A DNA stretch of 64,000 nt from Microcebus murinus (lineage: Eukaryota; Chordata; Mammalia; Primates; Cheirogaleidae), in contig NC_134119.1 in NCBI RefSeq assembly GCF_040939455.1, positions 5,335,001 to 5,399,000 of the forward strand, read 5' to 3'. Below, piece after piece: positions 10,291 to 20,245 of this stretch. The notes under the pieces were generated by a model. It ran no database searches. It was not told the origin of the DNA and worked only from the letters and a program-made list of their open reading frames with translations. The position numbers and the translations under genes were made by a program. Each line of letters begins with the position of its first letter. Positions within the stretch are counted from its first letter, which is position 1.

Positions 10291-10860
10291 AAAACCATCA
10301 TTTGTGTGAAGCTCAGATGGAAGCAGTGTCCTGCAGTCCTTGCCTTCCCTCCCCGCTGTGCAGAGCTGGCTCTGTCTCCCACTGTCATGTGCCACACACC
10401 CTTGCTGCCTCTGTCTCTTGCCCATGTAGATGACAGCCCTCTCCTTGCCTGGGCGGTGCAGCCAGGACCCTGCAGGGTCCCCTGTCCCTGCGCCACCTCC
10501 CGGCTCGGGTAGGGCTGCCCACACTTGCCTCGCCCTTCTCCTCTGCCCCGGGAGGCAGCACCCTCAGCCGGAGCTCACACTGCAGCCCTGCGGGGCGGGG
10601 GCGCTGCCATCCTGGGTCGGAGGGAGGGAGCTGAGCTGCCAGTGCTTTCTGCTGGCTTCTAGAACCACACTCCCAGCCCGCCCCCTCCCTCCAGCCTGAG
10701 GCTCAGCACTCCTCGCCCCCCAGGACGCAGCTGGTTCCCAGGGCTGCGGCCCTCACTGGGTCAGAGCAGAGGGAAAATGAATGTTCCAGTAATGGGGAGT
10801 CCAGCCTGGGCTAGATTTGCTTTTATACCAGTGATGTAAAATAACATTTTTTCATTTTTT

Positions 10861-11201
10861 CTTTTCTTTTTTTTTTTTTTTTGAGACAGAGTCTCCCTTT
10901 GTTGTCCAGGCTAGAGTGAGTGCCGTGGCGTCAGCCTAGCTCACAGCAACCTCAAACTCCTGGGCTCAAGTGATCCTTCTGCCTCAGCCTCCCAAGTAGC
11001 TGGGACTACAGGCATGCGCCACCATGCCCGGCTAATTTTTTCTATATATATTAGTTGGCCAATTAATTTCTTAATATTTTTAGTAGAGACGGGGTCTCGA
11101 TATTGCTCAGGCTGGTTTTGAACTCCTGACCTCGAGCAATCCGCCCACCTCGGCCTCCCAGAGTGCTGAGATTACAGGCATGAGCCACCACGCCCAGCCT
11201 T
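10861..11201 (-). mobile_element. Alu-type SINE, antisense, with A+T insert
   Basis: It begins with a T-rich tract and 'gagacagagtctccctttgt'. It shows 'gtcagcctagctcacagcaa', then the insert 'ttagttggccaattaatttc', and ends 'gccaccacgcccagcc'. This is the complement of the strepsirrhine-type SINE seen elsewhere in the window. It is antisense to CTCFL, so its T-tract could act as a polypyrimidine tract, but no adjacent exon is evident. Confidence 0.9.
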
Positions 11202-12119
11202 TTCATATTTTCATGGAGGAGGGGCCCACAGAAGTCATGGAAGAGCCGCCCCTCCCATCTGACCCGGGACCCTTCATCCTCCCCTCCCCTCCCCCAGCTT
11301 CTCCCTCCCAGCCTCGTCCTTCCACCAGCCTCAAAGGTGGTCACGGTCTTCAGAAAAGATACAACCTCCCACACCTCCTGGTTCCCTGCGGACCTCTTGT
11401 GCACTTGGCTCACCCCACCCACTCCTCAGCACTGTCCCTTCTGTCCCCATCAGCCACTTGAGGTCCCCAGAGGCTCCTTGTCACCACCATCCGCTGACCT
11501 TTCCCTGCACTCTGCTGCCGGCCACATTACCGACCATTCACCTTCCCGGCCCCTCTGCACCCTCCCCATGTGGGCCTGGCGCCCCCCAGCTCCCCCCTCC
11601 TCTGCCTCCGGCCTCTGCAGTAGATGTGGTTTCCCTAGGCAACCAGTCTGTGCCCGTCTTCACCCACACCTGAGCCCAGAGCCACACCAGCACCTGCAGC
11701 CACCATCAGGCCCACACTGTGCCCCAGAGTGCCTTCCTGCACCCCTGCGCCCCACACCTGTGCCTGTGCCTACACCTGCCCCCAGGCCACGCCTGGGCCC
11801 ACACGCACGCCCTCTCCTGTGGCTTAAGCTGCTGCGCGGATCGGTGTGCGGCGATCTGTCTTAAACTCTCAAAGTTGTGCTCACAGCTCCTAAGCTGCTG
11901 GAGGGTGCATAGGTTACAGCCTGGCCACGCCCTGGGCATGCTCACAGCGTGTGCCTAGCACTAAGCTTGCCCCAGAAGCAGCACCCAGGACACACTGATT
12001 GGCTGCAGGGACGCGCCCTGCGAGCAGCTGGCGTTTTTTTTCACTTTGGTGGCGTCTGTCACTCCACGGTGCACGGTCCAGGTCTGTGAGATCCGCATTC
12101 AGCTCCCAGCAGTCCCAGG

Positions 12120-12332
12120 TCCCCAGCTGGGCACGATTTGGGCCGCCACCCTCCCCCAGGGGACACGTGGCAGTATCTGGAGCCAGTTTTGGTGGTTGAA
12201 GCTGAAGAGGAGGGTGCTACTGGCGGGTGGCGGGTGGAGGCCAGGTTGCTGCTAACATCCGGCAGTGCCGGGGAAAGCCCCGCTGTCAGAGCACCTGGCC
12301 CCAGGTGTCTGCAGCGCCGAGAAACCCTGACT
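12120..12332 (+). mobile_element. MER20-like hAT-Charlie MITE
   Basis: Words such as 'caggggacacgtggcagtat', 'ggagggtgctactggcgggt', 'ggccaggttgctgctaacat' and terminal 'cgagaaaccctg' follow the MER20 pattern as I remember it. It lies about 180 bp upstream of the last CTCFL exon. MER20 copies are known to have been co-opted as enhancers in some mammalian lineages, but nothing here shows that. Confidence 0.7.
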
Positions 12333-12514
12333 TAAGGCAGACAGTTGGGGTCAGAACACTGGTTCTGCCCTGCCAGTCAGAAGACTGTCTCCCAACAGGC
12401 TTGCTGCTGCGTTAAAATTAAAGTGATTATTTCCGAGATATATTTGCACAGCTTATCAGTTGCAACTTCTTGGCTTTCTGTTGAATGTGCTCACTCCATG
12501 CCTTTTTCCCCAAG

Positions 12515-12663
12515 AAACTGCCGTTGAGGAGGCTTCCGCCGAGCGGGGAAAGCAGCCCCCAGGTGAGATGGCGCTTGCCGGCTGCGGAGAAACCACGGCG
12601 GGCAACAAGGACCCGGACGGAGACTTGACCTGTGAAATGATCCTCAACATGATGGATAAGTGA
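12515..12663 (+). CDS. CTCFL: CTCFL last coding exon with stop codon
   Basis: The acceptor CCCCAAG/AAACTG completes the split codon (GAA) and encodes ETAVEEASAERGKQPPGEM, then ETTAGNKDPDG, and the conserved tail LTCEMILNMMDK followed by TGA at 12,661-12,663. The tail is the CTCFL counterpart of the CTCF end LTPEMILSMMDR. This tail, with EEAS and PGEM, distinguishes CTCFL from CTCF. The reading frame is intact across all four visible exons. The visible coding sequence totals 534 bp including the stop. Confidence 0.94.
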
Positions 12664-14115
12664 TGGAGGCGAAGGGTTACAGCCTCTAATTCTCACAGCA
12701 AGATAGAAATTGTGAGCGTCCTCTTTGACACAGTTAAGTTCATGACAATAGGTGGTCACAGACATTTTTTTCAAAGTTTGAAGTAATGCCTAGAATTGTT
12801 TGCCTGTTTTTTAACTGAATATTTCAAAACACATTGCAGGTATTTTATAAAAGACGTAAACCTTGAATCAGAGGGTAGCACCTCAAATCTATGAATTCAT
12901 TCGCCTGGCACTGGCAAGGTGGCCCGCAGGAAAGAGTAATGATTTTTGGATAATAGTTATTTCTGTAGTCTTTTAGACCAGACGGTACTTCAGCCAGCAA
13001 AGCTGGAAAATTTTATGTTGAGTATACACACCTGTGATATTTTTAATACTATGCTATTTCAAATGAAAGACTGATTTTATATTCTTTTTTTATACAAATG
13101 AATTTTCCATAAGATTTTAAAGCTACCATAATGCTTTTAATTAGTTCCAAATTCAACCCAAAAGATATTAATATTATTTAAAAACGGAATGGGAAATTAA
13201 AAACTAGATTAGACTAGAAAGTGATGAGTAATCTATTTTACTTTGGTATAGGAGCAAGGAAGGGTCCCTTTAGACTTTTATATTCTCTTTTTTATTTCTT
13301 TTTTAAAAATTTATTTCAAAATATTCTTTTTAAAAATTCATTTCAAAATAGTAAGGGGCTACAAATGTTTTTGTTACATGGGCAGCTTTTATAATGCTTT
13401 AGTCAGGGCCACAAGTGCCCATTTACTGTACCTGGATTTTGTGTTCTCTCCTAATTGTGTTCCTTGGTCAGTATGAAATTTCCCTGGTGACATTCCATTA
13501 TTACTTAACTTCACAGCCCTTTTGTTCTGCTAAAGCTACTTTGTTTATATTTCTAAATAATTGGCAGAGTGAGAAGAAACAACAATTTGATAATGAAAAT
13601 GTGTGCTTGTAAAGAGTTTGCACTTGGTTATAACACCCAATGACGAGTGAGTGTTTCTCTCTTGCCAGTTGAGGAGGTTTTCCCACCCTGCAGCAGCGTG
13701 GGAAACACCCCCTTAGCGCCCCACCAGTACCTGTGTTTACACGGGACCGGATTCTTTGCTTAGCCCAGCAGCTGCTTTTTGCTGTGAACCTCCCTACACC
13801 CTCAGATTTCAGAACCACCGCTAGGTCCTAAGTTGAAATTCTTAAAACGTTGATCTGTTATTAAAAATATCCCGAGTTCAGAAGCCCTGTACAACACGAA
13901 CATGTGGGAAGGATTTCCCAGCCGGGAGGGCATCGTAATTCTTCTCCCTGCACCAACAAATTAATTCAATTCACGTGATCCAATGAGATTGAAACTCCGT
14001 TTTGTGGTCTGTTGTATGCTATCATTGCAGACTGAAATTTTTGTGATAGTTGCTTATTTTTCGACCGATGTCTAAAGATGTTTTATATAACTCAATAAAA
14101 TGAAATGAAATGACT
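12664..14115 (+). other. CTCFL: CTCFL 3' UTR (inferred)
   Basis: A+T-rich sequence without exon structure runs from the stop codon to a single strong poly(A) signal at 14,094. It includes a partly duplicated A+T-rich word near 13,297-13,350 (TTTAAAAATT.ATTTCAAAATA, two copies). It also includes an L1-like 3' fragment around 13,350-13,450 ('gggctacaaatgttttt', 'gttacatgggcagctttt'). The UTR end is inferred from signals only. Confidence 0.6.
14094..14099 (+). terminator. CTCFL: Poly(A) signal of CTCFL
   Basis: This is a canonical AATAAA. It is followed after about 25-45 bases by a T/G-rich tract (gctgtctctgttgtctgtc, about 14,122-14,140) suitable as the downstream element, so cleavage is expected near 14,115-14,120. 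It is the best such signal I noticed after the stop codon. Confidence 0.65.
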
Positions 14116-14204
14116 TCAGATCGCTGTCTCTGTTGTCTGTCAGTGATGGTCCTTAAAAACACCTCCTTGTGTGGAGAGGAGGGGAGAAGCTGGGAGCCCC
14201 GTGC

Positions 14205-14800
14205 CCTGCCGCTGGGAATGGCAGGGGCAGCCGCTGCGGAAAACTATGGCAGCTCCTCAAGGAATGTAAAATGGAATTGCTATGTGATTCGTCAACCCGC
14301 GATTCCTGGATGTACTGTATACCCAAAGAGAACTGAAAGCAGAGTCTCCAAGAGACCTTTCCACACCCGTGTTCATGGCAGCATTACTCACAATAGCTAA
14401 CAAGTGGCAACAACCCAAATCGCCCGGATGGGTGAACAGATAAACAAATGTGGGATACAGATAACATGGAATGTTACTCGGCCTTGCAGCGGAAGCAGGT
14501 CCTGGCACATGCTGCAGCCTGGGTGAAATCAGCCAGTCACAAAAGGGACAGATACTGTTTGATTCCATTCATATGCGGTACTTGGGTCCATGGAGGCAGA
14601 AAGTAGAATGGTGGTGGCAGGGGCTGGGGGAGAAGGGGTGGGGAATTAGTGTTGAATGGGCGTAGCGTTTCAGTTTAGCCAGATGAAAAGAGTAGAGATG
14701 GATGGTGGGGATGGCTGCACAACAGTATGAATACACCTAATACCACTGAACTTAAAAATATTTCAAATGGTATGTTTTGTTATGTCTGTTTTACTACAGT
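14205..14800 (+). mobile_element. L1M-type LINE 3' end
   Basis: The order of L1 words is clear: 'ggaatgtaaaatggaattgc', 'cgattcctggatgtactg', 'gcagcattactcacaatagc', 'agccagtcacaaaagg', 'tgtttgattccattcatatg' and 'aggcagaaagtagaatgg'. This is a second, independent L1 relic just past the CTCFL poly(A) site, same orientation. No coding frame survives. Confidence 0.75.
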
Positions 14801-15093
14801 TGAAAAGTTTTTTAAAAATTTAAAGAACAGATAATATAAGAAATGTTTGAAAATGCAAGCCCGGTTTGTATCTAAACACAGTTAAAAACTCCTTGTAAAT
14901 AGGCTTTTATAAGTAATTGCAGTGTTTTGCACATGTAACACCTGGGTGAGCTATTATGTGGAACAGACTTCAGGTGGAAGGTCGATGCTGATTCAGTTAT
15001 GTGCCCACACGCTCACCAAACACCTGGATCAAAGGTGAGACTCCACCTGTGCAGTTAATGCATTTGATTCTGTAGAAGCAATGGCCATTGTGC

Positions 15094-15107
15094 CCACAAG
15101 AGGGCAG
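15094..15107 (+). promoter_or_regulatory. CTCF-like motif
   Basis: CCACAAGAGGGCAG matches the core consensus CCASYAGRKGGCRS at 13 of 14 positions, + orientation. It lies about 1 kb past the inferred CTCFL 3' end. Confidence 0.5.
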
Positions 15108-15285
15108 TCGTTTCCCTGTTTTTTTGTACATTGAGATGGGTTTGCTGATCAAGCCTGTAATAAGAACACAAAGTTACAGCTGTTGGCAATCTTATTAGTT
15201 TCGTACCATACCGGAAAAGGGAGAAAGTAGTTGTCTTTAATAGGATTCCTTGCACCTGAGGTCGCTAAGTAAGAGAAGGAGCCTT

Positions 15286-15430
15286 AGCCAGGCTCAGTGG
15301 CGTGAGCCTGTAGTTCCAGCTACTCGGGAGGCTGAAGCAGAAGGATCGTTTGCGCCCAGGAGTTGGAGGCTGCAGTGAGCTGTGATCACGCCACTGCATA
15401 CAGCCTGGGTGGCAGAGGGAGAAAAAGGGA
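15286..15430 (+). mobile_element. Alu-monomer-like SINE fragment
   Basis: A single-arm element begins AGCCAGGCTCAGTGGCGTGA, then 'gtagttccagctactcggga', 'gctgtgatcacgccactgca' and 'cagcctgggtggcagag'. It is shorter than the dimeric SINEs and lacks their A+T insert, so it looks like an older free-monomer type. Confidence 0.7.
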
Positions 15431-18400
15431 AGGGGCCTTTGCCAAACCTGGGAGTGAGGACGCTTTGGCTGGCTCTGAGTTTGAGAGTACTTGATAAGTG
15501 ACACCTTCGGAATTCTTCAGCTTAAAATAGTTTTGAGACCCAGGAGGAAAGAATTCTGGAGCGTACACCTCTTGCACAATGTGACGTCTCTGTTGCAGGG
15601 AGGGGGTGTTTAAATTACAGCGTTGTTTGACAATACTCGTACTATATAAAGGATGGCGTTTAAACAGTCCTGAGGCCTGGCTGGTGCAGGTTACCAACCC
15701 CCGGTTGAGATCTGTCCCTGAGGAGGCTACTACAGGGTTAGCCCCGATGAAGCGAAGTCATTTTATGCTGTAAAGTTTGACAACCTGCCTTTTGAACATG
15801 GCAAGATATTTTCCAGGTTATTTCCAGCATAAATGTTTAAATTTTTCTGATAACCATCGATAATCCTCCGAACCGTCCCCATAAGTGCATTCTTTGTGAC
15901 CGTTAGTGGTTAATGGACATTGTTGTTTGTATTTAACAATGCTCAGTTAAAGCCCGAGGATGTCTGGTGTACCCAGTTGCCTGTTTCTACGTTTCCCCCG
16001 TCCTGTCATTGCCGTTTATTTTTAATTGACTATATCAGATAAACACAGATTTTAAGTGGCGGCCTACTTTATGATGCTATTTTTAGGAACTTTTGTAGCA
16101 TTTCCAAGGCATGGTTGTGATTATGAACCTGGTTCCTATAAATCATTGTCTTTTTTTAAAGTATGAGCAGCTTAGCATTTCAAGATGCATGTGCCTCTTC
16201 TGTGCAATGTGGAGTGTTAATACTCTGCAGCGTGCTCACTGTGCTTGTCCGGACAAAATTGCCATGAAAAACTCTGAATCGGGTCTCAGTGGCTAGACGC
16301 CGTACAGAGCACACGGAAAGGCTGCCCGGAGCTCTCGCCGTGAGACGTTCCTGTTCGGAGCAGCCAGCGCCTAAAAGGGCGTGCTGCTGTCCTTTTTTCG
16401 AAACGCGTGTGCCAGTTTGCACCAGTCCAAAGGTCACTGATTAGAAGATCCGTCCTGATGATTACTATGATCCTACCTGAAGGCCTCAACTATCCAAAGC
16501 AGTCAAATAACAGAAAATCACATGCCAGACAGTGCATTACTTTAAACCGGTCGGCAGCGGTCACTGTCTTCCACAGCAAAGAGCTGTGTTTCCTCCTGCT
16601 TTTCCAGGGCAGCCGCTTCCCCGCGCGGCTGTCATAAAACCTGAAACACGTGTGCTTGGTGGGAAGCCGCTCACCTCCGATTTCACAGCGTGAGAACCGC
16701 CTTCTCCCTGCAAATGCAGGCCCTGTGCTCGCGGCGCCGGCGTTACCTGCGAATTCCGACAAGACAGTTTCCAAAGGGGTTCAGGGATTTTTCTATGAGA
16801 TAAAAACAGCCATTCCTTTCCATTAAATAAATGCGGGGGGGGGGGAGTCTTGTTATGCAGGAGCGCCCAGGTTTGCTGCTCACATAGAAGGTTTTAAATC
16901 CAGCAGCTCCTGGAGTTCAAAACCCGATTTGAAAGGGAAGACGGGGACAGGTGAGCCTGTCCCGCCTCCGCTGCTGAGCACCATTAACGCGTCTGCGGCC
17001 TCAGGACGCGAGTCATTCATCTACTGCAACGCTCCGGTTGAGCGGGAGTCCGGGCAAGTCCCAGGACAGACGCTGGAGGCCGAGGGTTCAGAGCGGGGCG
17101 GCGGCGCCCCCTGGCGACGGCCACAGCCTCCGACTTCCGAAGGGCCTGCACTGTTAGGACGTGTTGCCAAGGATGTCGAGGTACATACGGTGAGTAGACA
17201 GCTGTGACCCCGGCTCTGTTTGATTGCTGGAGGTCAGATTCCCTCAGACACGCTGGAACCAAAGGCAGGTGATCTGCAAAGAAACTGTCAGAAGCGCAGC
17301 CGGGTTCCGGAGCTGCCAGGGTGAGGCCCGAGGCCCGGAGCTCCCGCGGGGAGGAGGGAGGGCGTGGGGTGAGGGGTCCTTGGGGCTGGAGGGCAGTTGC
17401 TGGAGCTGCAGTCAAGGGCGAGCCCGGCGTCCGGCAGGAGCGCTTGGGCAGCGCACGTGGTTTCCGTGCGTCCCTGGGCGGCCCCCAGCCCCTTGGGGTG
17501 CTTCCTGCTGGGGGCCGCCTTGGCAGAGCCCTGGATCCTCTCACTTGGGTGCACTTTTTGCTGCACGGCCACCAGCCACTGGTCACTTCATCCACCTCGG
17601 CCGACGTGGTCCCTCCTCCGGAGGCGTGGCTCTGCTAACGTCCTGCCGGGTGACACCCTGGCCTTCCTCTGCCCCCATCGTCCAGGAGCCCAGCTCCCTG
17701 GCCTGGCATTCGAGGCCCTCCGAGTGCTGGCTCAGAAATCTCCTCAGGCCTGGGTTATTACCCAGGGAGCGTGGAAAAGATGCAGACTCCTGGGAGCTCT
17801 GCCCCCCAGGTCACGGAATCAGAATGGGAGGGGTGCCCCCCCCCAGAGCCAGCCCCAGGCCACCTGCTCTCCAGTCTGAGTTTCTCTCCTGCTCTCGCAG
17901 GTATGGGGAAAGTGGAAGATTCTTCCAGTAGCCAGGCCCTTAGCATTTTATTCTGGGTGATTCGGCCCGAAAGAGCCACTCAGCATCCCTCTCCTGGCCT
18001 GTCAGCTGGGTCTTTTGTTCCAGGCGGAATGGAAGAAGGTGGAGCCTCTGGAAGCGACACGGGACCGTGCTGTGGAATTCGCCCGGCCTCCTCTGTGGCT
18101 TGACCAGCGCAGTCCTGCTCGGGCCACGTGGAGCACAGAGAGCCTGAGCCTGCGATTTCGCAGCGGCAGAGCAGGGCCGGGGCAGGGGAGGGGACAGCGA
18201 GAAGATTCGGGATCTGACTGCACAGGGCGTCCCGTACCAGGCTGGACAGCAGGTGGGGTCACGGGAAGCACCGGCAGGAGTACCCGACGTGTGCAAGTCC
18301 CTGGCTCTGACTCTGCAAACTTGTTCTGTCCTGTATCGGGGGACACTCCACTTTGAGTCGTATAGACCCATTTCCAACCGAGGATGACTGGTGCTCTTTA

Positions 18401-18534
18401 AAAACTACTCTTACCACTAATTGCAACAGGGGGGATGGCTTCAAATGCCTGGCTGGGCGGATGTGGACAGATAGATACTTGATGATATGAAGAAATATTC
18501 GTTCTAAAAAAACTTCCATAGAGCATCAGGAACT
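15431..18534. other. Intergenic, partly CpG-rich
   Basis: No gene supported. An 11-base G run lies at 16,835-16,845. A CpG-rich stretch covers roughly 16,940-17,480 and contains a CTCF-like motif at 17,104. A MER5A-like fragment may lie at 17,770-17,850 ('agatgcagactcctggga', 'acggaatcagaatggga'). The remainder shows nothing I can name. Confidence 0.5.
17104..17117 (-). promoter_or_regulatory. CTCF-like motif, reverse orientation
   Basis: GCGCCCCCTGGCGA is the reverse complement of a CTCF core with 12 of 14 consensus positions. It lies in CpG-rich DNA. With the + motif at 15,094 it forms a pair facing each other 2 kb apart. Confidence 0.5.
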
Positions 18535-18535
18535 G

Positions 18536-18826
18536 GCCGGGCACAGTAGCTCGCCTGTGATCCCAGCACTCTGGGAGGCTGAGGCGGGGGGATCGCTTGA
18601 TCTCAGGAGTTCGAGACCAGCCTGAGCAAGAGCGAGACCGCGTCTCTACTAAAATAGAAAAATTAGCCGGGCATGGTGGCGCATGCCTGTAGTTCCAGCT
18701 ACTCGGGAGGCTGAGGCAGGAGGATCACTTGAGCCCAAGAGTTTGAGGTTGCTGTGAGCTAGGCTGATGCCCTGCACTCTATCAGGGGTGACAGAGTGAG
18801 ACTCTGCCTCCAAAACAAAAACAGAA
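18536..18826 (+). mobile_element. Alu-type SINE
   Basis: Starts GGCCGGGCACAGTAGCTCGC, contains 'gaccagcctgagcaagagcg' and 'ctgtgagctaggctgatgcc', and ends 'gagactctgcctccaaaa' plus an A-rich tail. It lacks the long A+T insert. The flanking 'atcaggaact' and 'aatcagaaat' may be a worn target duplication. Confidence 0.88.
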
Positions 18827-18999
18827 TCAGAAATTAGTCGTGAGAAGGTGGTGAGGCCTTCAGATGTTGGCCAAATGGAAATCAGTTTACTAACACAGCT
18901 TTTTTATCTAAGTGGAATGGATAACACAATTATTCTTGGTGCTATTTTCCAACAATGCATTTTTTTCTGATATAATTTTAAATATTTAAACTAAAAAAA

Positions 19000-20245
19000 A
19001 AATGTTTGAGATAGAACTTACATAAAGTAAAATTCCCCCTTATAAATGTCTGAGTTATGACGAATGAGTAGTCGTGTAATCATTGCTACGATCAAGCCAC
19101 AGAGTACCCCGCCCCCAACACCCCACTGAGCTCCTTGATAGCCCACCACTGCCCCGGGCCTGTCCCCAGCCTCCCCTGGCTTGTTCATTGTCCCTGTAGT
19201 TTTCGTCTTTTCCAGAATGTCGTATGGTCAGAATCATACGCCGCCGTGTATTTGCCAGTGGCTTCCTTCATTCCGCCTGTCTTCGAGAGTCGTCCCTGCG
19301 ATCTGGCGCATAGCTCGTTGGTTTCATTGCTGCGCGGTGTGCCTCGCGTGGATGTTCCCAGATTTGTTTATCCATTCACCAGTTCAAGGACACTTGCGTG
19401 GTTTCCGGTTTGGGAGCTTTATAAATTAAGGCATTATAAACATTTGCATATAGTTTTTATGTAAACATTTATTTTTCTTGGACAAACACCTAGGGGTGAG
19501 ATTTCTGGGTCGTGCGGTGGATGTGTGTCTAGCTCCCTAAGAAACTATCAGACCGGCTCCCAGAGTGAATGTGGCATTCCGTGTTCCCGCCAGAGAGGCG
19601 TGAGCATGCCGGGCACCCCGCCGGGAACATCATCACGCGGTTCTGTCAGGTTTTGGTTTTCTTATTTCATCCATCCTCGTACGTGTGTAGGACATCTCAT
19701 TGCAGTTTCAATTTGCGTTTCACAAATAACAAATGATTTGGAAGCCTTTTCACGTGCCCACTCGCCATCTGCATCTCTTTTTTTGGCAAAATGTCTACTG
19801 CACATCTTTGACCACTTTTTGCACTTGCACTGGGTGGTTTGAGAATTATTTGTATATTCTGGACCCAGGTTCTTTCTCAGACATGTATTTGTGAATATTT
19901 TCTCCTAGCGTGTTTTGTTTCATCCACTTAACAGTCAGTGTTTTTCAAAGAGCAGATTTTATTCCATTTCAATGAACTCTAATATATCCGTATTTTCTTC
20001 AATGAATCATTCTCGTGATGTCATATCTAAGAAATCTTTACGTAACCCAAGGTCACAAAGGCCTATTCCCAGGTTTACTTCTAGAAGTTTTATAATTTCT
20101 ATAATTTTCTATAATTTCTAGAAGTTTTATAATTTGTGTTTAAGTCTGCGATCCATTTTGAGCCGAGTTTTGTTTATGGTGCAAAGCGTGGACAGAGGTT
20201 CGTTTTCCTGCATATGGATGAGCAGCACCAAGGTCTGTGCTCTTG
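19000..20245 (-). mobile_element. Old L1 3' region, antisense
   Basis: Long recognisable antisense L1 text: 'tttgtttatccattcaccag', 'cacctaggggtgagatttct', 'atctcattgcagtttcaatt', 'gtcatatctaagaaatcttt', 'cccaaggtcacaaaggccta' and 'ttctagaagttttataattt'. The last word is duplicated at 20,080-20,099 and 20,117-20,136. It is about 1.25 kb with no reading frame. Confidence 0.8.

Larger units (their letters stand above)
8646..12514 (+). other. CTCFL: CTCFL last intron
   Basis: This phase-1 intron of 3,869 bp has donor GTACCT and an acceptor made of a tract 'cctttttccccaag' ending at 12514. It contains an LTR-like repeat, a hairpin MITE-like relic, an antisense SINE and a MER20-like element, each listed. 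The stretches 8646-9040, 9471-10,189, 10,291-10,860 and 11,202-12,120 are GC-rich without recognised content. The last is very C-rich and proline-coding in appearance but has no exon signals. Confidence 0.8.
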
